Shown here: positions 57,179-64,000 of the stretch, in pieces
How the letters are laid out: the number at the start of each line of letters is the position of its first letter
How positions within the stretch are numbered: the first letter of the stretch is position 1
DNA from: Oscillospiraceae bacterium
GTDB taxonomy: Bacteria > Bacillota > Clostridia > Oscillospirales > Ruminococcaceae
Assembly (NCBI GenBank): GCA_017468365.1
Contig: JAFUIS010000014.1
Coordinates: 1-64,000 of the forward strand
Length of the DNA: 64,000 bases
Direction: 5' to 3'
Translations under genes and position numbers: made by a program
The notes under the pieces: model-generated
Seen by the model: only the letters and a program-made list of their open reading frames with translations
Told to the model about the DNA's origin: nothing
Database searches by the model: none

Positions 57179-57850
57179 ATGAAAAAAGTATTGGCCGTAT
57201 TTTTGGCTTTTGTGATTTGTATTTCGGTAACTGCCTGCAGTGGAGGAAATAAAAAAGCTTTTGAAATGTCAAAAGCCGCATATGATAATGTTGACGTGGC
57301 ATATGAAATCGTTGAACAAATCGGAAGCGATATTTACGACGCATGGATGCTTGGAATCTACGACAAAGATGAACTTGTGGAAAACGGTGTTGAGCATCTT
57401 GCTTCGGAATTGTTTTTGAGTGAAGATGAAATAAGAGCCGGAGTGGGATGCACATTTGCGGAAATTTTCGGAAGTAACTGGGCAACCATGTCCGAAGAGA
57501 GTAGGCAAGAGTTTGCCGAAAGTGCAGATACTTTCTTTGAACTTTTTGAAGATGAAATGTTTACTTTCTGCGTACTGTCCGTAAAGAATGCTTATGAGGT
57601 CAACGGAAAATTGGAAGAAGCGCAGGCGGCTCTTGATGCGGCAAAAACAAATATGAAAGAGCTCAGTGAAAAATATTCCGATTATGAGCATTATCCAAAC
57701 CTTAAAGGATATTATACAACAACAAGTTCTTTCTTTGATTTCTGTCAGGACCCGACGGGTTCTTTTGAACAGGTTAAAGACACCATAAACGATTATAAAA
57801 ACGAAGCAAGAGATTACAGCAGCGATTTGGATTATATTTTCGAAGATTAA
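57179..57850 (+). CDS. Lipoprotein of unknown function
   Basis: This 223-aa lipoprotein has lipobox VTAC (Cys20). The mature part is acidic and largely helical, with a coiled-coil-like stretch near 145-170 (KLEEAQAALDAAKTNMKELS). No family is recognised. The ATG has GAGAGGT upstream. It follows the repeat lipoprotein; the two may be related surface components, but I see no clear sequence similarity beyond composition. Confidence 0.75.
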   Translation: MKKVLAVFLAFVICISVTACSGGNKKAFEMSKAAYDNVDVAYEIVEQIGSDIYDAWMLGIYDKDELVENGVEHLASELFLSEDEIRAGVGCTFAEIFGSNWATMSEESRQEFAESADTFFELFEDEMFTFCVLSVKNAYEVNGKLEEAQAALDAAKTNMKELSEKYSDYEHYPNLKGYYTTTSSFFDFCQDPTGSFEQVKDTINDYKNEARDYSSDLDYIFED

Positions 57851-57852
57851 AC

Positions 57853-57889
57853 AAAAAACACCCGGATGATTTGTCCGGGTGTTTTTTTG
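57853..57889 (+). terminator. Terminator after lipoprotein gene
   Basis: ACACCCGGA/TCCGGGTGT flanked by A and T runs, with a TGATTTG loop. Confidence 0.93.
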
Positions 57890-57953
57890 TTGCTTTTTTA
57901 AAGCGGAAGGTTACTTATATAGCGAAAACAAAATTTTTTTTGTTCATATAAAA

Positions 57954-57980
57954 TTGACATGCTTTTCACCAAATTATAAC
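57954..57980 (+). promoter_or_regulatory. Candidate promoter of the CBS-domain gene
   Basis: TTGACA at 57954-57959 is followed at 15 nt by TATAAC (57975-57980). A second, better TATAAT lies at 57991-57996 but without a well-placed -35. Which one is used is unclear. Confidence 0.5.
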
Positions 57981-58035
57981 AGCAGTATGCTATAATACAA
58001 ATATCGAAACGTCATGAATATTGTGGGAGGACAAA

Positions 58036-58434
58036 ATGAACATCGCAAAAATTATGATTCCGAAAGTATCCACTGCGTTTTTGAGCGAAAACAACACCGT
58101 TCGCCAGGGACTTGAAAAATTCACCCGTTACGGATATACCGCGGTGCCGGTCCTTGATGAAAACGGAATTTACGTCGGAACGGTCACCGAGGGTGACTTT
58201 CTGCGCCACATCATGAAAGTGCAAAGCACTGAAATGAAGGACCACGAGGTTTACAGAATAAAAGACATCGTAAGAAAGGATTTTTGTCCGTCGCTTCTTA
58301 TTGCGGCGGAACAAAAGGACGTCATCGATGCGGTGATGAACCAGAACTTTGTGCCGATAGTTGACGGAAGAGGCGTTTTTTGCGGAATCATCACAAGACG
58401 CGGTGTAATCGGAACTCTGGCGGAACAGCTTTGA
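58036..58434 (+). CDS. CBS-domain pair protein
   Basis: This 132-aa protein consists of two CBS domains (about 5-58 and 75-130). YGYTAVPVLDENGIYVGTVTEGDFLR is the first typical strand-helix unit and FVPIVDGRGVFCGIITRRGVI the second. Paired CBS domains bind adenosyl ligands such as AMP or ATP and act as energy sensors; the regulated partner is unknown. The ATG follows GGGAGGACAAA; the frame-internal TTG at 58021 is rejected because it precedes that site. Confidence 0.9.
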   Translation: MNIAKIMIPKVSTAFLSENNTVRQGLEKFTRYGYTAVPVLDENGIYVGTVTEGDFLRHIMKVQSTEMKDHEVYRIKDIVRKDFCPSLLIAAEQKDVIDAVMNQNFVPIVDGRGVFCGIITRRGVIGTLAEQL

Positions 58435-58449
58435 TAAAAAATAACCTTT

Positions 58450-58476
58450 GCGGCGGGATATCCTGCCGCTTTTTTT
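58450..58476 (+). terminator. Terminator after CBS gene
   Basis: GCGGC-x-GGATATCC-x-GCCGC hairpin followed by seven T. Confidence 0.85.
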
Positions 58477-58477
58477 G

Positions 58478-58506
58478 TTGTAAAAAAGGCACCGCCATGA
58501 TATAAT
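58478..58506 (+). promoter_or_regulatory. Promoter of second uracil methyltransferase
   Basis: TTGTAA (58478-58483), a 17-nt spacer and TATAAT (58501-58506), right after the preceding terminator. Confidence 0.7.
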
Positions 58507-58540
58507 TTTATGAAGAATCATCAATGAAAGGTGTGTTTTT

Positions 58541-59779
58541 ATGCCGAGCGTTTGCGTCGTGGCAAGAAAATGCGGCGGATGCCAGTATACGGGTGTGCCG
58601 TACCCGGAACAGCTTTCCAAAAAGCAGGAATCCGAAGAGATACTTCTTGGAAGATTCGGCAAAGTGGAAAGAATAATCGGCATGAAATACCCTTGTTTTT
58701 ACCGCAACAAGGTAACTGCCGCTTACGGCAAGGATAAAAAAGGAAACATCATCTGCGGAACTTATCAGGAAGGCACCCACTATATCGTTCAGGTGGACAA
58801 ATGTCTTATTGAGGATGAAAAATGCCAGGAGATAATCCGCACAGTTAAAAAACTTCTTAAAGGCTTTAAAATGGAGCCTTTCAACGAGGATACCGGAAAA
58901 GGACTTCTTCGCCACGTGCTTGTAAGAAGAGGTATAAAGACCGGAGAAGTTATGGTGGTGCTTGTTCTCGGAACGCATATTTTCCCTTCGGGAAACAACT
59001 TTGTAAAGGAACTTCTTAAACTTCATCCGGAAATTACCACAGTCGTAATCAACATCAACGACAGAAAGACCAGCATGGTGCTTGGCGACAGGGAAAAGAT
59101 TTCTTACGGAAAAGGATATATCACCGACGAACTTTGCGGATGCAGATTCCGCATTTCGCCCAGCTCTTTTTATCAGATAAACCCGCTCCAGACCGAAGTT
59201 CTTTATAACAAGGCCATTGAGTTTGCGGGCCTGACCGGAAAGGAAAGCGTTATCGACGCCTATTGCGGAATCGGTACCATAGGAATGGTTGCGGCAAAGC
59301 ACGCGAAAAACGTTATCGGAATCGAGCTCAACGGAAATGCGGTTCGTGACGCAAGAATGAACGCAAAGGAAAACGGCATCAGGAACATCGAATTTTTCCG
59401 CGGAGATGCGGGAGATTTTATGGTTAAAATGGCGGCGGAAGGCGCAAAGGCCGACGTTGTTTTTATGGATCCGCCCAGAGCCGGAAGTGACGAAGCTTTT
59501 CTTTCTTCCGTGGCGGAACTTTCGCCGAAAAAGCTTGTCTATATTTCCTGCAACCCTGCAACCCTTGCAAGGGACCTTGAATTCATAACCGAAAACGGTT
59601 ATGAGGTAAGAAAGATCCAGCCGGTGGATATGTTCCCGTTCACCGACCACTGTGAGACGGTGGTGCTTCTTACAAAGGAGGGAAAGAAAGAGCCTTTCAA
59701 AAAACAGAGCGGAAAAGATTTTTCGAAGAAAAATTTCGGAGAAAAACCGGCATATAAAAAACCGTTTAAAAAGAAATGA
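58541..59779 (+). CDS. RNA uracil-C5-methyltransferase, TrmA/RlmD family without TRAM
   Basis: This 412-aa paralogue of the protein at 43586-44962 lacks the N-terminal TRAM domain. It opens almost directly with the Fe-S motif CVVARKCGGCQYTG. The SAM domain has DAYCGIGTIGMVAA, DPPRAGS and catalytic YISCNPATLARD. The last ~30 residues are a Lys/Phe-rich basic tail probably aiding RNA binding. It may modify the second of the two uracils (U747 versus U1939) or act on tRNA; this is not decidable by eye. The ATG has AAAGGTG. Confidence 0.92.
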   Translation: MPSVCVVARKCGGCQYTGVPYPEQLSKKQESEEILLGRFGKVERIIGMKYPCFYRNKVTAAYGKDKKGNIICGTYQEGTHYIVQVDKCLIEDEKCQEIIRTVKKLLKGFKMEPFNEDTGKGLLRHVLVRRGIKTGEVMVVLVLGTHIFPSGNNFVKELLKLHPEITTVVININDRKTSMVLGDREKISYGKGYITDELCGCRFRISPSSFYQINPLQTEVLYNKAIEFAGLTGKESVIDAYCGIGTIGMVAAKHAKNVIGIELNGNAVRDARMNAKENGIRNIEFFRGDAGDFMVKMAAEGAKADVVFMDPPRAGSDEAFLSSVAELSPKKLVYISCNPATLARDLEFITENGYEVRKIQPVDMFPFTDHCETVVLLTKEGKKEPFKKQSGKDFSKKNFGEKPAYKKPFKKK

Positions 59780-59797
59780 CCTAAGAAGGTGAAAAAT

Positions 59798-61069
59798 ATG
59801 AAAGCGGGAGAAAACAAAAAAGCAATAGCCTTCCTGGCGGTGGTTATTGTTGTCGGAATCATAATCGTATATTTTGCGATGCTTTTATACAGGGAAGAAT
59901 ATTTTGACAGTGTGAACACCATTCTTTCTTTTTCTTTCAATATCCTTTCTCTTCTTATTTCGGTAATTGCACTTTTCCTTGCGCTGTTCACCTATCTTTC
60001 CATAGACTCGGCGAATATGATTTCTTCCATGGAGGGAAACGTGCTTTGCAACGAGAACTATAATGCGGAATACGCAAGCCTTGTGGACGAATTCAGCGAC
60101 TGCTCCGATGCTTCGATGCTGGAAGAGGCGCTTTTTGAAAAAATAAGCAAAAGCCTTAATGAACGGAGCAGCACCTGTATGCAGTTCACCGACTGTATCC
60201 AGGAGATACTCGACTGCATTCTCTGGTACGCCTATACGGACACAAAAACAGAAAAATATAAAGAACATACCGCGGCCATAATTGAGCAGCTTGACAGAAG
60301 TTATAAAAACTTCAATGCCATAAGCAACGGAAACCAGTATATTCTGAGCGAACATATAAAACTCATCAAGAACGTTCTTAAATATCAGTCGGTCACTCAC
60401 AAAGGCGAAAAAACCGATTCCAGCAGAGAGATGTTGAACATCAGGGGAAGAATGTTCCAGAACGCGGTTTCGAAAACCATTTATTACGACTACCTCGGAC
60501 TTGAATTCCACAAAAAAGCCACCGGTTTTCTGCGCTCGGTGGTGGGATTCGAGGGAATGGAATTTTTGCAGGAAAACCTTTTGAAAATCAGAGATCACGA
60601 TTTTTCAAGCGAACAGATGAAGGAGCTTTCGCTCTATCTTTCGAAGGCGAAAGAGGCTTTGGAAAAAGCAGAGGAATCCAGCGCGAACGATGTTCTCTGG
60701 AAGGGATATATCACGTTTAATAAAGCACGCCTTGATATTCTGGAAGCGGTAATAAATAAGGATTTCGGTCCTGATTGGGATAAAAGCATCAAAGAAGCCA
60801 TTGAAGCACGTTACGGAGTTATGAAGATTTTTGCACCTAAAGGTGAAAAGTCTTTTATTCATGAGGAATTTGAAAAAGAATACTATTATGCCGAAGCGGT
60901 TTATGTTTCGATGCAGACTTTTTTGGGCGGCGACAAGAATGATGTAAGAAAAAAGGCCTTTGACATTCTTGAAAAAATTCCGAAAGACTTTGAAAACAAC
61001 GCGGAAATTTATTCGAGAGTGAAACTTTATCTTGATGACGTTCTTGAAACCGTCGGAAAAGAAGTCTGA
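59798..61069 (+). CDS. Two-TM membrane protein of unknown function
   Basis: This 423-aa protein has two N-terminal membrane helices (about 10-30 and 43-68) followed by a ~350-aa, mainly helical cytoplasmic domain rich in Glu/Lys/Tyr. I recognise no catalytic motif. Cysteines cluster at about 107-148. It lies 18 nt after the methyltransferase gene with AGAAGGTGAAAAAT before the ATG, so it is probably cotranscribed. The layout resembles uncharacterised phage-defence or stress membrane proteins only in general shape. Confidence 0.75.
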   Translation: MKAGENKKAIAFLAVVIVVGIIIVYFAMLLYREEYFDSVNTILSFSFNILSLLISVIALFLALFTYLSIDSANMISSMEGNVLCNENYNAEYASLVDEFSDCSDASMLEEALFEKISKSLNERSSTCMQFTDCIQEILDCILWYAYTDTKTEKYKEHTAAIIEQLDRSYKNFNAISNGNQYILSEHIKLIKNVLKYQSVTHKGEKTDSSREMLNIRGRMFQNAVSKTIYYDYLGLEFHKKATGFLRSVVGFEGMEFLQENLLKIRDHDFSSEQMKELSLYLSKAKEALEKAEESSANDVLWKGYITFNKARLDILEAVINKDFGPDWDKSIKEAIEARYGVMKIFAPKGEKSFIHEEFEKEYYYAEAVYVSMQTFLGGDKNDVRKKAFDILEKIPKDFENNAEIYSRVKLYLDDVLETVGKEV

Positions 61070-61131
61070 GCGGGTTTGCATATACATGAAAAATGTATAA
61101 AAATAAAAGCGATTTTATTTTGCTAAAAGGC

Positions 61132-61160
61132 TTGACTTTTGCGGTGAATATTGTTAACAT
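61132..61160 (+). promoter_or_regulatory. Promoter of the T-box transcript
   Basis: TTGACT (61132-61137), a 17-nt spacer and TAACAT (61155-61160), about 30 nt before the T-box stem I. Confidence 0.65.
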
Positions 61161-61193
61161 TAGATACATAATTTCATAGCCAACTAAATGCGT

Positions 61194-61444
61194 CTGAGCA
61201 GAAAGAGTAGGGCGGAGAAAAGCTTCAGAGAATTGCCGGTGGGTGCGAGGCAACAGCATGATATCCGTTTCGAAGTTCATTCTGCGAGCAGTGTGTTGAA
61301 AATTGCAGTAGATACAACGGGTGCGACCGTTACATCGCTAAGACTTTTAAGCCTATTGAGGTTCCGGTTGCGAAGCCGGTACGAAAGCAGAGTGGTATCG
61401 CGAATCAGTTTATTCGTCCCTGCATATTTGCAGGGATTTTTTTT
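61194..61444 (+). promoter_or_regulatory. T-box leader, probable tRNA-Phe specificity
   Basis: Stem I is closed by CTG..GCAGAA (61194-61203) with TTCTGC..CAG (to about 61290). Its AGTA (about 61206) faces GAA (61272-61274), as in the specifier-loop E motif. The specifier then reads TTC (61276-61278) followed by A. The distal AGAGAATTGCCGGTGGGTGCG and GAGGC segments are typical of stem I. The antiterminator carries AGTGGTATCGCG (about 61391-61402), whose TGGT pairs with a tRNA ending ACCA. The terminator TCCCTGCA/TGCAGGGA plus T-run is at 61417-61444. The gap 61070-61485 holds only this leader and its promoter. Confidence 0.92.
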
Positions 61445-61485
61445 AGGTTTTAAAACCAAATTTTAAAATTTTGGAGGTAACCAAA

Positions 61486-62457
61486 ATGAAAAAGATCCTT
61501 TGTGCAATCATGGCTCTTGTAATGATGCTTGCAGTTGCCGGCTGCGGCGGAAACGATTCCGAAACCGTTAAAATCGGTGTTATTCAGTTTATGCAGCACG
61601 CTTCTCTTGACGAAGCATATCAGGGCTTTGTGGACGGCCTTGCAGAAGCCGGCTATGTCGAAGGCGAAAACCTTAAAATCGATTTCCAGAACGCTTCCGG
61701 TGAAGTCAGCAACTGCCAGCAGATCTGCGATATTTTTGCGAACAGCGGCATTGACCTTGCTCTTGCAATCGCAACTCCCGCAGCACAGTCCGCAGTTAAC
61801 GTTTTCCAGGAAACCGACGTTCCGGTTTTCTTTACCGCAGTAACCGATGCGGTTGGTGCAGGACTTGTTGAATCCAACGAAGCTCCCGGCAAAAATGTAA
61901 CAGGCACTCTTGATATGCCCGTTATCGCCGACCAGATCAAAGTTATCAAAGACGTTCTTCCCGATGCACAGAAACTTGCTATTCTTTATACCTCCAGCGA
62001 ACCTAACTCCGCTATTCAGGCAGACGAAGCAAAACTTGCAGCAGAAGATCTTGGAATGGAAGTTGTTATCCAGACTTCTTCTTCCTCCAACGACATTCCT
62101 CAGGTAATCTCTTCTGTAGTCGGCAGCGTTGACGCAATTTATATTCCTTCCGACAACGCATTCGCTTCCGCAATGGCAACCGTAAACCATGCCGCAACCG
62201 AAAACCAGATTCCGGTTTTCTGCGCAGTTGAAGCAATGATCGCCGAAGGCGGTATTGCAACCACCGCAATCGACTATTACGAACTCGGAAAACAGACCGC
62301 AGCACAGGCTGTTCGCGTTCTTAACGGCGAATCCGCTTCCGAAATCGCAGTAGAGACCCAGAAAGAGTGCGCTCTTGTTGTCAACAAAACCTTCGCAGAA
62401 AGCGTTGGCGTTGAAATTCCCGCAGAACTTCTTGAAAGTGCTGCAACCGTTTATTAA
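61486..62457 (+). CDS. ABC importer substrate-binding lipoprotein, TrpX-like
   Basis: This 323-aa lipoprotein (lipobox VAGC) belongs to the ABC_sub_bind family (PF04392 type), with VKIGVIQFMQHASLDEAYQG near the N-terminus and the PVFFTAVTDAVGAGLVES and IYIPSDNAFAS segments. Members regulated by T-boxes are known as TrpX tryptophan binders. Here the leader reads as Phe-specific, so an aromatic amino acid, probably phenylalanine, is the likely ligand (inference). Codon use is highly optimised, as for abundant binding proteins. GGAGGTAACC precedes the ATG. Confidence 0.9.
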   Translation: MKKILCAIMALVMMLAVAGCGGNDSETVKIGVIQFMQHASLDEAYQGFVDGLAEAGYVEGENLKIDFQNASGEVSNCQQICDIFANSGIDLALAIATPAAQSAVNVFQETDVPVFFTAVTDAVGAGLVESNEAPGKNVTGTLDMPVIADQIKVIKDVLPDAQKLAILYTSSEPNSAIQADEAKLAAEDLGMEVVIQTSSSSNDIPQVISSVVGSVDAIYIPSDNAFASAMATVNHAATENQIPVFCAVEAMIAEGGIATTAIDYYELGKQTAAQAVRVLNGESASEIAVETQKECALVVNKTFAESVGVEIPAELLESAATVY

Positions 62458-62478
62458 TTTATTGATTGGATGTAGAAA

Positions 62479-63408
62479 ATGAACATTATCAGCTGGCTTT
62501 GGGATATTCAAGGCGGCGCCACCCTCGGTGTTATCTGGGCTATTATGGCGCTTGGCCTTTATCTCACTTATCGAGTACTTAACTATGCAGACCTTACCGT
62601 TGACGGAAGCCTTACCCTCGGCGGAGCAATTTCCGCAGTATGTGTTGCCGCAGGAGTGCAGCCCATTCTTGCAATTCTTATTGCAACCGTAGGCGGAATG
62701 ATGGCGGGTTCCGTTACCGGCTTCCTCCACACTAAATTCAAGATTCCGGACCTTCTGGCGGGAATTCTTACCCAGTTTGCGCTTTATTCCATCAACCTTA
62801 GAATCATGGGAAAAGCAAACTTCGGACTTCTTAACGAAGTTACCCTTTTCAGCCAGATAAAAGACCTTGGAATTCCTTCCAAATGGGCGGGACTTCTTAT
62901 CGGTGTTGTTTTTGCGGTAGTGCTTATCATCGGCGTTTACTGTTTCTTCGGAACCGAGATAGGCTGTGCACTTCGCGCAACAGGCAACAACCCCCATATG
63001 GTAAAAGCCATGGGCGCAAATACTAAGGTCTATATCGTTCTTGGACTTGTGGTAGGCAACGGACTTGTTGCAATGTCCGGTGCGCTTCTTGCACAGTACC
63101 AGGGCTATGCTGATATCAATATGGGCGTCGGAACCATCGTAATCGGCCTTGCAGCCATTATGATAGGCGAAGTGCTCTTCAGCAAAAAGACCTATTTCCA
63201 CCGCCTTGCGGGCGTTGTAATAGGCTCTGTCGTTTACAGGATCATCATTGCGTTCGTTCTTCGTATCAGCCTTACCGCAGATACCGTCATCAAGATCACC
63301 GCAGACGATATGAAACTTATCACCGCAATAATCGTTGTTATTGCGCTTGTTGTTCCGGGGCTCAAAGATGCCGCCCTTGCCAAAACTTCTGCAAAGGAGG
63401 GCGAATAA
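62479..63408 (+). CDS. ABC importer permease, TrpY-like
   Basis: This 309-aa permease of the branched-chain amino acid/sugar type (BPD_transp_2) has about eight or nine membrane helices and the coupling region GCALRATGNNPHMVKAMGAN near 165-185. It forms the channel of the importer with the lipoprotein upstream and the ATPase downstream. The ATPase starts at the base after its stop. Confidence 0.92.
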   Translation: MNIISWLWDIQGGATLGVIWAIMALGLYLTYRVLNYADLTVDGSLTLGGAISAVCVAAGVQPILAILIATVGGMMAGSVTGFLHTKFKIPDLLAGILTQFALYSINLRIMGKANFGLLNEVTLFSQIKDLGIPSKWAGLLIGVVFAVVLIIGVYCFFGTEIGCALRATGNNPHMVKAMGANTKVYIVLGLVVGNGLVAMSGALLAQYQGYADINMGVGTIVIGLAAIMIGEVLFSKKTYFHRLAGVVIGSVVYRIIIAFVLRISLTADTVIKITADDMKLITAIIVVIALVVPGLKDAALAKTSAKEGE

Positions 63409-64000
63409 ATGCTGGACATAAAACACGTTTATAAAACCTTCAACAAAGGAACCCCCGTGCAGAAAGAGGCGCTTATCGACCTTAACCTTCATCTTGAAGA
63501 GGGCGATTTCGTTACCATAATCGGTGGTAACGGTGCAGGAAAATCCACCATGCTCAATGCGGTGGCAGGCGTTTTTGAACTTGACAAAGGCCACGTTTCC
63601 ATCGATGGGCACGACGTTACCAAAGACCCGGAATATAAACGCGCGAAATATATCGGCCGCGTTTTTCAGGATCCTCTTCGCGGAACCGCCGGGGATATGT
63701 GGATAGAAGAAAACCTTGCTTTTGCGCTTCGCCGCGGAAAAAACAGAAGTTTCCGCTGGGGAATCAGCAATAAGGAACGTGAACAGTTTGTTGAACTTCT
63801 CAAGACCCTTGATCTCGGTCTTGAGGATAGACTTGATTCCAAGGTCGGTCTTCTTTCCGGCGGTCAGCGTCAGGCGCTGACCCTTCTTATGGCGACCATC
63901 AAAAAACCGCAGCTTCTTCTTCTTGACGAACATACTGCGGCTCTTGACCCTAAAACTGCAAAGACCGTTCTTGATATGACCAACAAAGTGGTAACCGAAA
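63409..64000 (+). CDS. ABC importer ATPase, TrpZ-like (partial)
   Basis: This is the N-terminal 197 codons of an ABC ATPase, cut by the window end. It has Walker A GGNGAGKST (about 38-46), Q-loop VFQDPLRG, signature LSGGQRQ and Walker B LLLLDEHTAALD. The DEHTAALDP wording is typical of the ATPases paired with ABC_sub_bind importers. The start has GGAGGGCG, located in the end of the permease gene. Confidence 0.94.
   Translation, partial: MLDIKHVYKTFNKGTPVQKEALIDLNLHLEEGDFVTIIGGNGAGKSTMLNAVAGVFELDKGHVSIDGHDVTKDPEYKRAKYIGRVFQDPLRGTAGDMWIEENLAFALRRGKNRSFRWGISNKEREQFVELLKTLDLGLEDRLDSKVGLLSGGQRQALTLLMATIKKPQLLLLDEHTAALDPKTAKTVLDMTNKVVTE

Noticed and set aside
61450-63933. An 827-codon open frame on the minus strand across the T-box importer genes.
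   Set aside because: It is antisense to three genes with clear families and optimised codons. The forward codon bias removes the reverse-frame stops. It has no signals of its own.
61486-64000. Naming the importer trpXYZ.
   Set aside because: The T-box specifier UUC and UGGU favour tRNA-Phe, so a tryptophan gene symbol would be misleading.
1-64000. CRISPR arrays, insertion sequences, integrases, prophage or toxin-antitoxin modules.
   Set aside because: I looked for regular short repeats, transposase or phage motifs and paired small genes and saw none. The only repeats are hairpins, operators and protein-level repeats.

Overview
The window looks like a chromosomal segment of a spore-forming member of the Clostridia (Firmicutes), probably close to the Oscillospirales/Ruminococcaceae-type lineages. 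The reasons are: a spoVM gene, a GerA-family germination protein, a PrpC/PrkC-RsgA block in Firmicutes order, T-box and cobalamin riboswitches, many TTG starts behind strong GGAGG sites, and families common in these gut Clostridia (DUF4349, DUF4830, DUF5714, YfhO, DHHW/MBOAT). I see no prophage, insertion sequence, integrase or CRISPR array. The lineage is inferred from gene content, not from any search.

1-4 kb: the 3' end of a tRNA/rRNA unit (partial tRNA-Lys(CTT), tRNA-Glu(CTC), 5S rRNA), then a GNAT acetyltransferase and a NUDIX hydrolase, then an ECF sigma factor with an overlapping membrane anti-sigma-like gene and a lipoprotein. 4-18 kb: a housekeeping block with a type IIA topoisomerase B subunit (no A subunit beside it), priA, def, fmt, a YugP-type membrane protease, rsmB and rlmN. 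A sigma-A promoter then starts an unrecognised 61-aa protein followed by prpC, prkC (PASTA kinase), rsgA, a MATE exporter and ppa. 18.9-19.15 kb (minus strand): two genes below usual annotation size limits, a 50-aa membrane protein and spoVM, apparently translated as a pair.

19-26 kb: a D,D-carboxypeptidase, pgi, a small P-loop protein, ddh (its ribosome site lies inside a perfect hairpin), an XRE regulator and an EF-G-like GTPase. 26-31 kb (mostly minus): a surface/lipoprotein operon (YfhO, DUF4349, and a lipoprotein broken by an in-frame stop). 31-35 kb: a YfbR-type HD nucleotidase, a 59-aa membrane protein, pyridoxal kinase, a rhodanese and a CoA-disulfide-reductase/rhodanese fusion. 35-39 kb (minus): a MarR-controlled heterodimeric ABC exporter with two tandem operator copies at its promoter. 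39-48.5 kb: a GerA/SpoVAF protein, an MBOAT/DHHW polymer-acetylation pair, an RlmD-type methyltransferase, a DUF5714 remnant, a flavodoxin-fold reductase, VanZ, galE and a VanY-type carboxypeptidase. 48.6-54.9 kb: a sugar acetyltransferase, trkA-trkH, mscL, a pseudouridine synthase, SseB and cobA.

54.9-64 kb: a cobalamin riboswitch followed by two terminators and no cobalamin gene, a small AraC regulator, tRNA-Pro(CGG), two lipoproteins, a CBS protein, a second uracil methyltransferase, an unrecognised two-TM protein, and a T-box leader driving an ABC importer. That importer family is often called TrpXYZ, but the specifier (UUC) and the UGGU of the T-box point to tRNA-Phe. The strongest leads for something undescribed are the small gene paired with spoVM, the 61-aa protein in the PrpC/PrkC unit, the orphan cobalamin riboswitch (possibly a riboswitch-controlled small RNA), and the Phe-type T-box importer.
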